Shown: positions 31,466 through 41,046, counted from the first letter of the stretch. The stretch: 64,000 nucleotides of DNA from Legionella maioricensis (GCF_023618015.1 NZ_JAJKBJ010000002.1:234371-298370); one strand, 5' to 3'. Notes: generated from the letters alone by a model not told the origin. A program made the numbers and translations.

Positions 31466-32407
31466 ATGATTAAGCCTCAAAAACCAAAGAATGAAATTCA
31501 GCGATTAAAGGCACTTCACAGTCTGAATATTCTCGATACAAAATCCGAAGAACGATTTGATTGCATCACGCGTGTTGCTCAGAATTTATTTAATGTACCC
31601 ATTGCTTCGGTTTCTTTTGTTGATGAAGAACGAGAGTGGTTTAAGTCCAAATACGGCTTGCAATTTGAAGAAACACCAAGAGAAATCTCTTTTGGTGCTC
31701 ATGTCATTCTCGAAGAGGACATTATGATCGTGAAGGATACCTTAAAGGATGTCCGCTTTAAAGATAATCCCTTGGTCCTCGGTAATCCTGAAATTCGATT
31801 TTATTTAGGTTGTCCTTTAAAAAGTAAAGGGCGATTTAATATTGGAACTTTATGCTTAATTGACCATAAAGTCCAAAAATTTACTGACGCTGATTTGGAT
31901 ATCGTTAAAGAATTAGCCGCAACAGTTGAAGCAGAATTTGATGCTCGTCTCTCTATTACCGATGAGTTGACTGGTTTACCCAACAGGCAGGGGTTTCTGT
32001 TGGCTGGAAAACAAATAATCAAACGCTGTAAACAATTCGATAAAAACCTTTTATTACTGTATTTTGATATCAACAAGCTTAAGTTAACTAATGATCATTA
32101 CGGACATGATGAAGGGGATAAGGTCTTAAAAATATTTTCTCAGCAATTATTAAAGAGTTTTCGTCGTTCTGATGCGGTTGCACGATTAGGAGGAGATAAA
32201 TTTTGCGTTTTATGTCCAGGAATGTTCAAAGATTATCTTCCCAATGTGATGAAAAGACTTCAAAATAAATTATTATCTGTGCAAACCAATCATCCAATTG
32301 AGTTCACCATGGGGGCACTTCCCTATGATCGTTCGTACCATTCAATTAACTCCCTTATTGAAGAGGCTTACGAAAAAATATATGAGGACAAGCGACATTA
32401 TCACTAA
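31466..32407 (+). CDS. GAF domain - GGDEF domain protein with degenerate signature (GGDKF)
   Basis: Residues about 20-150 are a GAF sensor domain (LHSLNILDTKSEERFD near 14, LGCPLKSKGRFNIGTLCLID near 112). Residues 165-310 are a GGDEF domain with DELTGLPNRQGFL near 170 and the active-site loop ARLGGDKF near 240. In true diguanylate cyclases the fourth signature residue is Glu, which binds metal; here it is Lys. So the domain may be inactive or only bind nucleotide. GGAG lies just before ATG. Cytosolic, no membrane segment. It stands alone between two unrelated genes. Confidence 0.85.
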   Translation: MIKPQKPKNEIQRLKALHSLNILDTKSEERFDCITRVAQNLFNVPIASVSFVDEEREWFKSKYGLQFEETPREISFGAHVILEEDIMIVKDTLKDVRFKDNPLVLGNPEIRFYLGCPLKSKGRFNIGTLCLIDHKVQKFTDADLDIVKELAATVEAEFDARLSITDELTGLPNRQGFLLAGKQIIKRCKQFDKNLLLLYFDINKLKLTNDHYGHDEGDKVLKIFSQQLLKSFRRSDAVARLGGDKFCVLCPGMFKDYLPNVMKRLQNKLLSVQTNHPIEFTMGALPYDRSYHSINSLIEEAYEKIYEDKRHYH

Positions 32408-32507
32408 TTAGAATAGACCTCTTGCGAAACTCGTTCGACCAGCCGATCCAGTAGAGTTTCATGGGAGATGCGTGTTGAAATTAAAGCGCGCGCTTTTGGA
32501 GAAATCA

Positions 32508-32750
32508 ATGAATAAGGCTTCTAAACCATACAAAAAATTTTGGCGTTCCAGACAAGACAGTAGAATTGCTGGAGTTTGTGGCGGCTTAGGCGAATACTTT
32601 CACATAGATCCCATTTGGATTCGTATTTTATTTGTTCTCTTTTTTCTGGCCGGTGGCGCCGCTTTGGTCATCTACGTTGTTATATGGCTCCTTGTGCCTC
32701 TTGAACCATTAGATGGAACTAAATCTCCAATCCCTCACGAAAATAATTAA
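32508..32750 (+). CDS. PspC domain membrane protein
   Basis: The 80-aa protein has a PspC domain: WRSRQDSRIAGVCGGLGEYF, then IDPIWIRILFVL and one long hydrophobic helix. PspC proteins sit in the inner membrane and sense envelope stress. The frame opens at 32472 (GTG), but the ATG at 32508 has GGAG at 8 nt. No pspA or pspB is adjacent, so it may act outside a Psp system. Confidence 0.85.
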   Translation: MNKASKPYKKFWRSRQDSRIAGVCGGLGEYFHIDPIWIRILFVLFFLAGGAALVIYVVIWLLVPLEPLDGTKSPIPHENN

Positions 32751-32758
32751 TGGGCGGC

Positions 32759-33241
32759 CTAAGATACCTTGGTTTTTGCGGCATTTTCTGCAATGACCTG
32801 CTCCAGCGTCTTTGCGGTTTGTCCGCCATATAATGTTTTGACCAGTTGGCCTTTGGGGTTAAAGATAAAGGTTACTGGTACCCCGGTAATATCACCGAGG
32901 TGCAAATCATTGGCAGGATCTTTTAAGAGATTGGGATAACTGATGTTATATCTTTTAATGAGGTTTTTTTGCTCAAATAAAGGTAAGGCGTCGAAATTCA
33001 CTGCGAACAAGGCGACCTGCTCTTTTTGATGACTTTGATAGAAGCGATTAAACTCCGGGATTTCATCAACACAGGTCTGACACCAACCGGCCCAATAATT
33101 AATAAACACCCATTTTCCTTTAAGCGAGGAAAATGGGGTACTTTGACCATGAGTATCATTAAATAAAATCTCAGTCTGGCTAAAAGAGGCTGAAGCCATA
33201 AAAATAAAGGTTGATAACAGGAATTTTATAATCGATCTCAT
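32759..33241 (-). CDS. Periplasmic TlpA/ResA-like thioredoxin
   Basis: The 160-aa protein has a signal peptide (about residues 1-20) and a thioredoxin-like fold with active site WCQTC in INYWAGWCQTCVDEIPEFNR-like context near 50, and the cis-Pro region GVPVTFIFNPKG near 120. It probably reduces or isomerises disulfides in the periplasm, for example for cytochrome c maturation. The ATG at 33241 has AGAGG at 5 nt; a GTG two codons upstream is less likely. Convergent with the PspC gene. Confidence 0.85.
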   Translation of the reverse strand: MRSIIKFLLSTFIFMASASFSQTEILFNDTHGQSTPFSSLKGKWVFINYWAGWCQTCVDEIPEFNRFYQSHQKEQVALFAVNFDALPLFEQKNLIKRYNISYPNLLKDPANDLHLGDITGVPVTFIFNPKGQLVKTLYGGQTAKTLEQVIAENAAKTKVS

Positions 33242-33390
33242 AGTCACCTCTTGGATATCGGTGTTTATTTTAGCATATCTAATTCTTATCGCGACTTTTT
33301 ATTATGCTCAACAAGCCCTCTTTGTCATTCAGCCAGCCATAGGAAAGGATGAGTTTTTGAACTATGCTATTAATAATAAGGGTAATAGAG

Positions 33391-34227
33391 ATGTGTATGG
33401 AAGAAATTGATGTTGGGCGATTAATTGACGGTAGGTTAATGAGGGAAGGGGCAGGGGTTAAATTACATCGTTATATAGGGGTCGACAGGACCAATGAATT
33501 TGAACCGATTTTACTCTTCGACTATTTTGATAGTAGTGATGCCTTGGATTACATGGCAGGTTTTCCGCCTCATCCCCATCGTGGTTTTGAGACCGTTACC
33601 TATTTGCTGCATGGGACTATTACCCATGAGGATAATCAAGGACATAAGGGCGCCATTCGAGGTGGAGATGTTCAGTGGATGACCGCTGGAAAAGGGATCA
33701 TCCATTCCGAAATGCCTTCTGCCTCCAGCGGTCGACTGCAGGGAGTGCAGATGTGGCTGAATTTACCTGCCGCAAAAAAAATGGCAGAGCCACGTTACCA
33801 GGAGCTGGCCAGCGAACAATTGCCCCTTGAAACTAAAGATTCTGGGGCCGTAATCAAAGTAATTGCCGGCAGGACAGATCAAGGTACCAGATCTCCTATT
33901 ACTGATATTGCTACCAAGCCTTTATTTTTGGATATCCGTTTACCTGCTGGTGCTAGCATTCAGCAACATATTCTCCGTGATTATCAGGCGATATTGTTTG
34001 TGGTCTCTGGTGAGGTATGCGTTGGAGAGCAGAAGGTGAAACAACAGTTATTGGCAGCACTTACTCCTGGAGATCTACTCACTATAAAGGGAGAGGAGGA
34101 GAGTCATTGTTTACTGATCGCTGCCGCGAAACTGCATGAACCAATTGCCCGTTATGGTCCTTTTGTAATGAACACACAAGAAGAAGTAATGCAAGCTTTA
34201 GACGATTTTCGTAGTGGCCGGTTTTAA
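33391..34227 (+). CDS. Pirin family protein
   Basis: The 278-aa bicupin has the N-terminal pirin motif FPPHPHRGFETVTYLL and, later, GKGIIHSEMP. These contain the three histidines and glutamate that bind iron in pirins. Bacterial pirins include quercetin 2,3-dioxygenases and regulators of metabolism, so the role is uncertain. The open frame starts at 33364, but the ATG at 33391 follows AGGG and is nearer the conserved core; another ATG at 33397 is possible. Confidence 0.88.
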   Translation: MCMEEIDVGRLIDGRLMREGAGVKLHRYIGVDRTNEFEPILLFDYFDSSDALDYMAGFPPHPHRGFETVTYLLHGTITHEDNQGHKGAIRGGDVQWMTAGKGIIHSEMPSASSGRLQGVQMWLNLPAAKKMAEPRYQELASEQLPLETKDSGAVIKVIAGRTDQGTRSPITDIATKPLFLDIRLPAGASIQQHILRDYQAILFVVSGEVCVGEQKVKQQLLAALTPGDLLTIKGEEESHCLLIAAAKLHEPIARYGPFVMNTQEEVMQALDDFRSGRF

Positions 34228-34287
34228 GCTTCATTTCCTATCAATCCATCTTATGCCTCCTGGCCGAAACAAGTTAAAGGTGAACTC

Positions 34288-34357
34288 AAAAAAGACCTTT
34301 TAGAAGCCAACCACCCCACTCGCGATTGAATAAAAAAATTGCATCATGGTCTTTTTT
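34288..34357 (+). terminator. Terminator-like structure downstream of the pirin gene
   Basis: AAAAAAGACC (34288-34297) pairs with GGTCTTTTTT (34348-34357) across a 50-nt loop, giving a T-run at the end. The loop is long, so it is a moderate candidate. Confidence 0.5.
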
Positions 34358-34399
34358 GTGTCATCATGGTGCGCATTGTGCAAATAGATAGGGGTCTCT

Positions 34400-36073
34400 A
34401 TGCTAAAAAAAAGCATCTTTTTTTCTCTGGCTTTCATTTCACCAACCCTTTTAGCTGCTCATGCAGTTGACTTATATCAAGCTCCTTTAGACAGTTTAAA
34501 TCAATTTCATTTAGGACAAGCTCCCAAAAAAGCAGCCCGTGCCACAGGGGCTCCAGCAGCAGAAACTAATTCTTTACAACAAGTGAATCAAACCCAAGAA
34601 GATAATAAGACCATTATTCGTTATCAACAGCTATATAAAGGCATCCCGGTAGTCGGTGCTCAAATTATGATTACTAAAGGAATAAATCAAGGTATTCATG
34701 CTCAAAGTAATCTGGTTAATGGACATTTGTTGGATGATGTTCAAATCAATACCCAGCCAGCACTTAAAGCGCAACAAGCCATTGATTTAGCCAAAAAATC
34801 TTATTTTAGCGTTAATTCTGCGGCGGAAACGCAGCAAGAGACGAGTGAATTACAAATTCGACCCGGTCAAGATGAAGAATTAAGACTGGTCTATTTGGTT
34901 TCATTCAAAAGCGTGCAAGGGGATAATAAACCCGTATGGCCTTTCTTTGTCATAGATGCCCAGACAGGTGTTGTAGTGCAACAATGGAATAATATTAAAA
35001 CTTATTTGGATCATGGTCCTGGCGGCAATGAGAAAGTGCATCAATACTGGTATGGTAAAGATGGACTTCCTGCTCTGGATGTGACTCAGAATGGCGGTCA
35101 GTGTGTGATGGATAATCCCAAGGTGAAGCTGGTGAATGTTGGGTCAGCCTGGGATTGGAGCAATCTTAAGGTTACCCCTTTTCAATATCCGTGTAATAAC
35201 AATGTGGCAGAAAATATCAATGGTGCTTTTTCGCCCAGCAACGATGCCTATTATTTTGGTCACACTATTGTCGACATGTATCGAGATTGGTATGGGTTGA
35301 ATGCATTGCAACAAGCGGACGGTTCAGCAATGAAACTGGTCATGCGCGTTCATTTTGGCCAAAGTTATGATAATGCCTTTTGGGATGGTCAATCCATGTC
35401 TTTTGGCGATGGTAAAGAGTTTTATCCGCTAGTTTCTTTGGATGTCGCAGGCCATGAAGTGACCCATGGATTTACCGAGCAGCATTCGGGACTGGAGTAT
35501 CATGATCAATCTGGCGCGCTTAATGAGTCCATGTCCGATATGGCAGGCCAGGCTTCTCGAGCTTATCTTTTGGAGAAAACACCTTTATTGTATAGTAAAG
35601 CTTATTTACAACCTGACGCTGTGACTTGGGGCATAGGTGAGACTATTGTTCGTGATTCATTTGGTAAAGCCTTGCGTTTTATGGACTTTCCTTCATCTGA
35701 TGGGAGTTCAGCAGACTGTCTGGATAAGCAAATAGCCCAGAGTAACGGCGGCTACTGTGCCATTAGTTATGATGAATTATTGGCTTTTGCAAATGCCAAT
35801 ATCCCCGACCCTCAGGAAAGACAAAGCTTTATAGTGCATACGGCTAGTGGTGTCTTTAATAAAGCATTTTATTTGCTGTCTAAAAATGTCGGCATTAAAA
35901 CGGCTTACCACGCCATGATTATTGCCAACACTAAATACTGGACTCCCGGTACTGATTTTAAATCAGGTGCCTGCGGTGTGATTTACGCAGCTAAGGATTT
36001 AACTATAGATACTGGTCTGGTTAAAAATGTTTTTGGTCAGGTGGGTATTGATACTTCAAGTTGTTCGGTCTAA
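34400..36073 (+). CDS. Secreted zinc metalloprotease of thermolysin family (M4), ProA/Msp type
   Basis: The 557-aa preproprotein has a signal peptide (about 1-19), a propeptide (FTP/PepSY-like, about 50-200) and an M4 catalytic domain. Zinc residues are HEVTH near 352 with the third ligand Glu in ALNESMSDMAG about 20 residues later. VHTASGVFNKAFYLL near 480 carries the transition-state His. The length and sequence match ProA/Msp, the major secreted protease of Legionella exported by the type II system. It may be ProA itself or a paralogue. A lipase gene of the type ProA activates lies nearby on the same strand. AGGGG precedes ATG. Confidence 0.9.
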   Translation: MLKKSIFFSLAFISPTLLAAHAVDLYQAPLDSLNQFHLGQAPKKAARATGAPAAETNSLQQVNQTQEDNKTIIRYQQLYKGIPVVGAQIMITKGINQGIHAQSNLVNGHLLDDVQINTQPALKAQQAIDLAKKSYFSVNSAAETQQETSELQIRPGQDEELRLVYLVSFKSVQGDNKPVWPFFVIDAQTGVVVQQWNNIKTYLDHGPGGNEKVHQYWYGKDGLPALDVTQNGGQCVMDNPKVKLVNVGSAWDWSNLKVTPFQYPCNNNVAENINGAFSPSNDAYYFGHTIVDMYRDWYGLNALQQADGSAMKLVMRVHFGQSYDNAFWDGQSMSFGDGKEFYPLVSLDVAGHEVTHGFTEQHSGLEYHDQSGALNESMSDMAGQASRAYLLEKTPLLYSKAYLQPDAVTWGIGETIVRDSFGKALRFMDFPSSDGSSADCLDKQIAQSNGGYCAISYDELLAFANANIPDPQERQSFIVHTASGVFNKAFYLLSKNVGIKTAYHAMIIANTKYWTPGTDFKSGACGVIYAAKDLTIDTGLVKNVFGQVGIDTSSCSV

Positions 36074-36078
36074 TCTGA

Positions 36079-36128
36079 AAAAAGCTGTTTCCCGGCAAAA
36101 GCATAGCGCCGATGGAACAGCTTTTTCC
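36079..36128 (+). terminator. Rho-independent terminator of the metalloprotease gene
   Basis: AAAAAGCTGTTTCC (36079-36092) pairs with GGAACAGCTTTTT (36114-36126) with one bulge, and an inner CGGC/GCCG stem extends it. A T-run ends the right arm. Confidence 0.8.
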
Positions 36129-36337
36129 TCGCAAAAGTGAAGCGCGTTCATTTTGTATTCACTTGATGCACTAAGGATTTTTTTTACTCTAAATGATGTT
36201 TGCCGAACAAAAAAACTAGTATATACTGTTTTGAACATTTTTCGTTCTTGGATTTTGGCGGGGATTAAAATCTGCAAGAAAGAATCCTTACAGACAGTTC
36301 AGTTGCATTGAACTTTTAATTTAATATTGGGAACAGA

Positions 36338-37249
36338 ATGACCATCTTTTTAATTACTCTTGGCATACTAATATTGAGTTTATTCTGCGTTGCGGTGATG
36401 GTTTTAAAGCTGTCTCGACAGCCTTCTGAGCCGTTATCCTCCATCCAATGTATCAAATTAGTAGCTAGCGGTGTCGTCGCTTTTATTGCCGATACTTTAG
36501 GGGTGGGTAGTTTCGCAGTCAATGTGGCTTTGGCCAAATTGTTAGGTACTTTTCGCGATGATGAGTTACCTGCGGTAAATAATGGAGCACAAGTAATTCC
36601 TGGAACGATAGAGTCGTTATTTTTTATGCATTTGGTTGATGTCGATTTAACCACTCTTTTAACTTTGGTTGCAGGAACTTGTGTCGGTGGGTTGTTAGGT
36701 GGTTTTGTAGTAAGTCAGCTTAGTAAACAAGCCATTCGATTGGCCATGATCTGTTCCTTTGCCTTAATTATTGTTCTTTTGATATCACATCAATTTCGCT
36801 TATTACCCGTCGGTGGTGAGCTGACAGAACTTCATTCTTGGAAGTTAATCATTGGCTTTTTTGCGTTGGTTATTTGTGGGGCGTTAACTTCTGTCGGCGT
36901 CGGTTTATTTGTTATGGTCCAAGGCGTGTTATTTTTAATGAACGTTTCACCTGTAGTGGCTTTTCCGATCATGACTACTGCAGGAGCCATGCAACAGCCG
37001 CTGACTACCCTGGTATTTTTACAGAAAGATAAAATTCCCTTAAAGAAAACAATGATCTTAAGCCTTTCTGGCTGTCTGGGCGTACTGATTACCATTCCTG
37101 TTTTTACTCAGTTAACCATCACCTGGCTCCATTTACTTTTATTGTTTATCTTAATTTATAATTTATTTGCTATTGGTCATACGTATTTAAAAGCACGACC
37201 GGTGAGGGAACCGATTCGAGCGTCTGGAGGGCTTGCTGCAGCTGAATAA
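36338..37249 (+). CDS. TauE/SafE family sulfite exporter-like permease
   Basis: The 303-aa membrane protein has about eight hydrophobic segments and the TauE/SafE pattern of two related halves, for example GVVAFIADTLGVGSFAVNV near 46 and GALTSVGVGLFVMVQGVL near 184. The family exports sulfite, sulfoacetate or similar anions; the substrate here is unknown. It overlaps slightly with the longest reading of the next gene, but the real start of that gene is 37 bp further on, so the two genes are probably cotranscribed. Confidence 0.85.
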   Translation: MTIFLITLGILILSLFCVAVMVLKLSRQPSEPLSSIQCIKLVASGVVAFIADTLGVGSFAVNVALAKLLGTFRDDELPAVNNGAQVIPGTIESLFFMHLVDVDLTTLLTLVAGTCVGGLLGGFVVSQLSKQAIRLAMICSFALIIVLLISHQFRLLPVGGELTELHSWKLIIGFFALVICGALTSVGVGLFVMVQGVLFLMNVSPVVAFPIMTTAGAMQQPLTTLVFLQKDKIPLKKTMILSLSGCLGVLITIPVFTQLTITWLHLLLLFILIYNLFAIGHTYLKARPVREPIRASGGLAAAE

Positions 37250-37286
37250 AAGTCAAAATTTTAAAACATTAGTCAAGGATAGACTT

Positions 37287-38345
37287 ATGAAAAAAATGAT
37301 GTGTGTGATTTTAGGATTATTGTTTTCAGTTTTTTGTTTTGCAGCAAACAAGCGTTTTGACACCATGGTTATTTTTGGTGACAGTCTGTCAGATACGGGT
37401 AATTTATATCGTTATATGTGGTATAAATTTCCTATCTCCCCGCCTTATTTTCAAGGACGTTTTTCCAATGGTCTTCTCTGGATTGAACAACTTTATAATT
37501 CTTATTATCCCCAGGGTTATTCGGAAGGATTTCAAAATTATGCGGTAGGAGGCGCCGGTGCTGTTTTATCGTATAAACAAAATCTGCCTTTTACCCTCGC
37601 CATTGAATTAAATGATTATCTGTACTGGAATACTTATGACAAGAAGGAAACCAGTTTATATACGATTTGGATAGGGGCTAATAATTATTTAAATGGGCCA
37701 ACGAATATCGAAGAGATTACCAGCTCGGTCGTTAATGCCATTGGCGAGGCTGTTGAGCGTCTGATCAGTTATGGAGGAAATAAATTTTTTATTCCCAATA
37801 TCCCTGATCTTGGATTGCTGCCGCAGGCTGAGGATACTCACCTTCAGCCCCTGCTTACTGAACTGACCCTAATTCACAATCGTAAATTAGCCGCTAAAAT
37901 TAAAGCACTGAAGTTAAAACATCCTGAGGCTCTTTTTGTTTATTTTGATCTTTATTCCTTTTTCAATGGTGCAATAGATCATGCGCAGGATTATGGTTTT
38001 TCAAACGTGGTCGATCCATGTTATATGGGAAGTTACTCTGGCTGGTTGCTTAAATATCAACCGGATGATCAATCCCTATTTGCTTTCTTAAAAGAACAAG
38101 CTCCACAGTTTGATCTACTACGCTGGGAAATGATTAAAAATAATCCTGAGTTAAGAGAGGCAGCAGCTACCAGTTATCTTTATCAATTAATACCGCTAAA
38201 AGATAAAGCAGAGCCGCTGAATTGTGATGGATATGTGTTTTGGGATCATGTTCATCCTACCGACAAGGTTCATTACTATATTGCACAAAAAGCTCGCGAA
38301 GCCTTAGACGCCGCCGGTCTGGAGGCCTTTACTTCTATTTTATAA
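37287..38345 (+). CDS. Secreted GDSL lipase/acyltransferase (PlaA/PlaC/PlaD-like)
   Basis: The 352-aa SGNH hydrolase starts with a signal peptide (MKKMMCVILGLLFSVFCFA). Block I is FGDSLSDTGN with the nucleophile Ser, block II is YAVGGAGA, block III is IWIGANNYLN and block V is FWDHVHPTDKVHY with catalytic Asp and His. Legionella secretes such enzymes as lysophospholipases A and cholesterol acyltransferases; which of PlaA, PlaC or PlaD it corresponds to cannot be told by eye. ATG at 37287 has AAGGA at 8 nt; the frame opening at 37233 adds residues that precede the signal peptide. A metalloprotease gene lies upstream. Confidence 0.88.
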   Translation: MKKMMCVILGLLFSVFCFAANKRFDTMVIFGDSLSDTGNLYRYMWYKFPISPPYFQGRFSNGLLWIEQLYNSYYPQGYSEGFQNYAVGGAGAVLSYKQNLPFTLAIELNDYLYWNTYDKKETSLYTIWIGANNYLNGPTNIEEITSSVVNAIGEAVERLISYGGNKFFIPNIPDLGLLPQAEDTHLQPLLTELTLIHNRKLAAKIKALKLKHPEALFVYFDLYSFFNGAIDHAQDYGFSNVVDPCYMGSYSGWLLKYQPDDQSLFAFLKEQAPQFDLLRWEMIKNNPELREAAATSYLYQLIPLKDKAEPLNCDGYVFWDHVHPTDKVHYYIAQKAREALDAAGLEAFTSIL

Positions 38346-38374
38346 AATACATTCATTATCATTTCACTTCTCTG

Positions 38375-38395
38375 AAGCCTGTAGTATCAGGCTTT
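38375..38395 (+). terminator. Hairpin after the GDSL lipase gene
   Basis: AAGCCTG pairs with CAGGCTT across a TAGTAT loop, 30 nt after the stop. It is followed by a weak T-rich stretch and by a TATAAT box (38408-38413) that probably starts the darP transcript. Confidence 0.6.
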
Positions 38396-38442
38396 AGACA
38401 TCTATAGTATAATTCAGAACAATTTTTATAACCGTGCATACT

Positions 38443-38922
38443 ATGGAAGAACCAGTCAGTAAATCACAAAAGAAAAGAGAAGCCGATACCTTACAAAAAA
38501 TGGGCGTGGCCTTCATTGATCTCAGTTTGACCAAACTGGATTCTCTGCCTCTTACCGATAACTTGCGTAAAGCGATCATTGATGCCAAATCAATTAAAAG
38601 TCATGGGGCGAAAAGGCGTCAGGCTCAATTAATCGGGAAGTTGATGCGATCTGCTGATTATGAAGCAATTCTTGCCGCTTATGAACAAATTCTGGAGGAG
38701 GATAGCGCGGTTACTGCCAATTTTCATGAGGTGGAGCTCTGGCGCGATAAGCTAATTCAAGATGGAAAAGAGGCTCTGACCGAATTTATTGATATCCATC
38801 AGCCAGAAGATGTACAGCAATTAAGGCAGTTGATTAAAAAAGCAGTGGATGATCGACTAAAAGAAAAAAATTCAGGTGCTGCAAAAGCGCTTTTTCGTTA
38901 TTTAAGGTCCGCCATAAAATGA
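38443..38922 (+). CDS. darP: Ribosome biogenesis factor DarP (YjgA)
   Basis: The 159-aa helical protein matches the DUF615/YjgA family, which helps late assembly of the 50S subunit. Family motifs are PVSKSQKKREADTLQKMG at the start and SHGAKRRQAQLIGKLMR in the middle. The frame could also open with GTG at 38434. A TATAAT at 38408-38413 is a good -10 and implies a very short leader. The last 4 bases overlap the rlmKL start, and both genes act on the large subunit. Confidence 0.9.
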   Translation: MEEPVSKSQKKREADTLQKMGVAFIDLSLTKLDSLPLTDNLRKAIIDAKSIKSHGAKRRQAQLIGKLMRSADYEAILAAYEQILEEDSAVTANFHEVELWRDKLIQDGKEALTEFIDIHQPEDVQQLRQLIKKAVDDRLKEKNSGAAKALFRYLRSAIK

Positions 38923-41042
38923 ATTATTCACTGTTTATAAGTTGTCCCAAAGGCTTGGAGTATTTACTGGAAGAAGAGGTCAAAGCTTTGGGATTGATCG
39001 TGACCCGCGTGAGCCCTCAAGGAGTTTATGGGGAAGCCAGTTTATTGGTGATTTATCAGCTTTGCCTGTGGTCCAGAATAGCCAACCGAGTTCAACTGAT
39101 TTTATTTAGTGGTAATACCGCCAATGAACAAGCGGTGCATCAATTATGTACAGAATTTCACTGGCAGACCGTTTTTACTCATGATAAAACCATAGCCATT
39201 GAATTTCATGGTGCTTCTGAGCAAATACGCAATACCATGTATGGTGCTCAGGTAGTGAAAGATGGCATCGTGGATCATTTCCGCCGACTTAATGGATCTC
39301 GGCCTTCTGTTGATAAAGAAAAACCTCAAATTCGTATACATGCTCACTTAAAAAATGACGTTTTAACGGTGAGTTTTGATGTGACTGGGTATAGCTTGCA
39401 TCAGAGGGGGTATCGGAGCAAAGCGGGGATGGCTCCTTTGAAAGAAAACGTGGCTGCCGCTTTATTAGTACGTGCTAAATGGCCTGAATTGGCCGCTAAA
39501 GGGTATGGCCTACAAGATCCATTTTGTGGCGCAGGTACCTTGGTTATTGAAGCCGCGATGATGGCCGCTCATATTGCCCCAGGTTTATTGCGTCACGATC
39601 AATCGTTGCAATATTGGGCACAACATCAGAGTACCTTGTGGGAAAAATTACGTACCCAAGCCTTACAGCAAGTCAAACCGCTTTCGGTAAAATTGTTAGG
39701 AACCGATGCTGACAATAAAGCCATAGCCATAGCACGTTCCAATGCGGAGCGTGCGGGTGTTTTACCATTGGTTGCATTTGATGCAGTCCCAGTGAAAGAG
39801 ATTCAACCTCCAGCGAATAAAGGTTTGCTGGTCTGTAATCCTCCCTATGGTGAACGCTTGGGTGACGCGACTGGATTGGTTCCTGTTTATCAACAGCTAG
39901 GGATTGCCCTGCACAGCCATTATCAAGGTTGGCAGGCTGCTGTTCTGACTTCCAATCCCGTGCTTGCCAAGGCAATAGGACTTCGTGCAGGGAAACAATA
40001 TACTTTGTATAATGGTCCTTTAGAGTGCAAATTATATTGTTTCGCAGTCTCTGCTGAGAATGAATTAAAAGGAGCTATGGGAAGCACCCTGTCCGCAAAC
40101 GCGCAAATGTTGTTTAACCGATTGGAAAAAAATTATCACCATTTGCAGAAATGGGCGAAAAAAAATCACATTTCCTGCTATCGAGTTTATGATGCCGATT
40201 TGCCCGAATATGCCTATGCTATTGATCTTTACAATGATTATGCGGTGTTGCAAGAATATGCAGCCCCATCCAGTATCCCTGTTCATAAGGCGGAGAAGCG
40301 TAGTCTGGAGGTGATGCAAGTTGTTCCGCGGGCGTTAGGGATAGCTACGGATAAATTAGTGGTTAAACAGCGTAAGCAGCAAAAGGGGACTGAGCAATAT
40401 CAAAAAATGGCTCAGTCGCATCATACGATGATCGTCTCCGAAGGTCAGGCCAAATTAAAAGTGAATTTATATGATTATTTGGATACCGGCTTATTTTTAG
40501 ACCATCGCCCTTTGCGTTTGCGTTTTGCCGAATTAAAGCCTGGGACTCGGTTTCTCAATTGTTTTTGTTATACGGCAAGTGCCAGTGTACATGCTGCATT
40601 AGCTGGGGCATTAACCACGAACGTGGATCTTTCCAATACCTATTTGCGTTGGGCAGAAGACAATTTCAGATTAAATCATATTGCCTTAGCCAAGCACCAA
40701 TTTGTGCAGTTTGACTGCCGCGAATGGATGAAAATAACCAGAGACAGATTTGATGTTATTTTTTTAGATCCCCCCAGTTTTTCTAATTCAAAACGCATGA
40801 CGGATACTTTGGATATTCAAAGAGATCACGCCGCTTTAGTGAATTCTGCCATGCGCCTGTTAAATCCAGATGGGGTTTTGTATTTTTCTACCAATTTTCG
40901 CCAGTTTAAAATGGATCCACAGCTTGCAGAGAAATATGCGATAGTTGATATCACCAGCCAAACCATCGATCAGGATTTTAAACGCAATCATAAAATTCAT
41001 TATTGCTTTAAAATTGTGATGCCACAATTTGCAGGAGAGTAA
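38919..41042 (+). CDS. rlmL: Bifunctional 23S rRNA methyltransferase RlmKL (m2G2445 / m7G2069)
   Basis: The 707-aa fusion has a THUMP domain (about 45-155), an N-terminal RlmL methyltransferase with DPFCGAGTLVIEAA near 205 and the catalytic NPPY in VCNPPYGERLG near 307, and a C-terminal RlmK domain with FLNCFCYTASASVHAAL near 545 and FLDPPSFSNSK near 617. It methylates G2445 and G2069 of 23S rRNA. It is coupled to darP by the ATGA overlap. Confidence 0.96.
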   Translation: MNYSLFISCPKGLEYLLEEEVKALGLIVTRVSPQGVYGEASLLVIYQLCLWSRIANRVQLILFSGNTANEQAVHQLCTEFHWQTVFTHDKTIAIEFHGASEQIRNTMYGAQVVKDGIVDHFRRLNGSRPSVDKEKPQIRIHAHLKNDVLTVSFDVTGYSLHQRGYRSKAGMAPLKENVAAALLVRAKWPELAAKGYGLQDPFCGAGTLVIEAAMMAAHIAPGLLRHDQSLQYWAQHQSTLWEKLRTQALQQVKPLSVKLLGTDADNKAIAIARSNAERAGVLPLVAFDAVPVKEIQPPANKGLLVCNPPYGERLGDATGLVPVYQQLGIALHSHYQGWQAAVLTSNPVLAKAIGLRAGKQYTLYNGPLECKLYCFAVSAENELKGAMGSTLSANAQMLFNRLEKNYHHLQKWAKKNHISCYRVYDADLPEYAYAIDLYNDYAVLQEYAAPSSIPVHKAEKRSLEVMQVVPRALGIATDKLVVKQRKQQKGTEQYQKMAQSHHTMIVSEGQAKLKVNLYDYLDTGLFLDHRPLRLRFAELKPGTRFLNCFCYTASASVHAALAGALTTNVDLSNTYLRWAEDNFRLNHIALAKHQFVQFDCREWMKITRDRFDVIFLDPPSFSNSKRMTDTLDIQRDHAALVNSAMRLLNPDGVLYFSTNFRQFKMDPQLAEKYAIVDITSQTIDQDFKRNHKIHYCFKIVMPQFAGE

Positions 41043-41046
41043 TCGT

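Noticed and set aside
32401..32471. GACCTCTTGCGAAAC as an insertion-sequence end
   Set aside because: Only one end is seen, with no second inverted end or transposase remnant.
38919..41042. rlmKL as two genes or a recent fusion
   Set aside because: The continuous 707-aa frame is the standard fused RlmKL of gammaproteobacteria.
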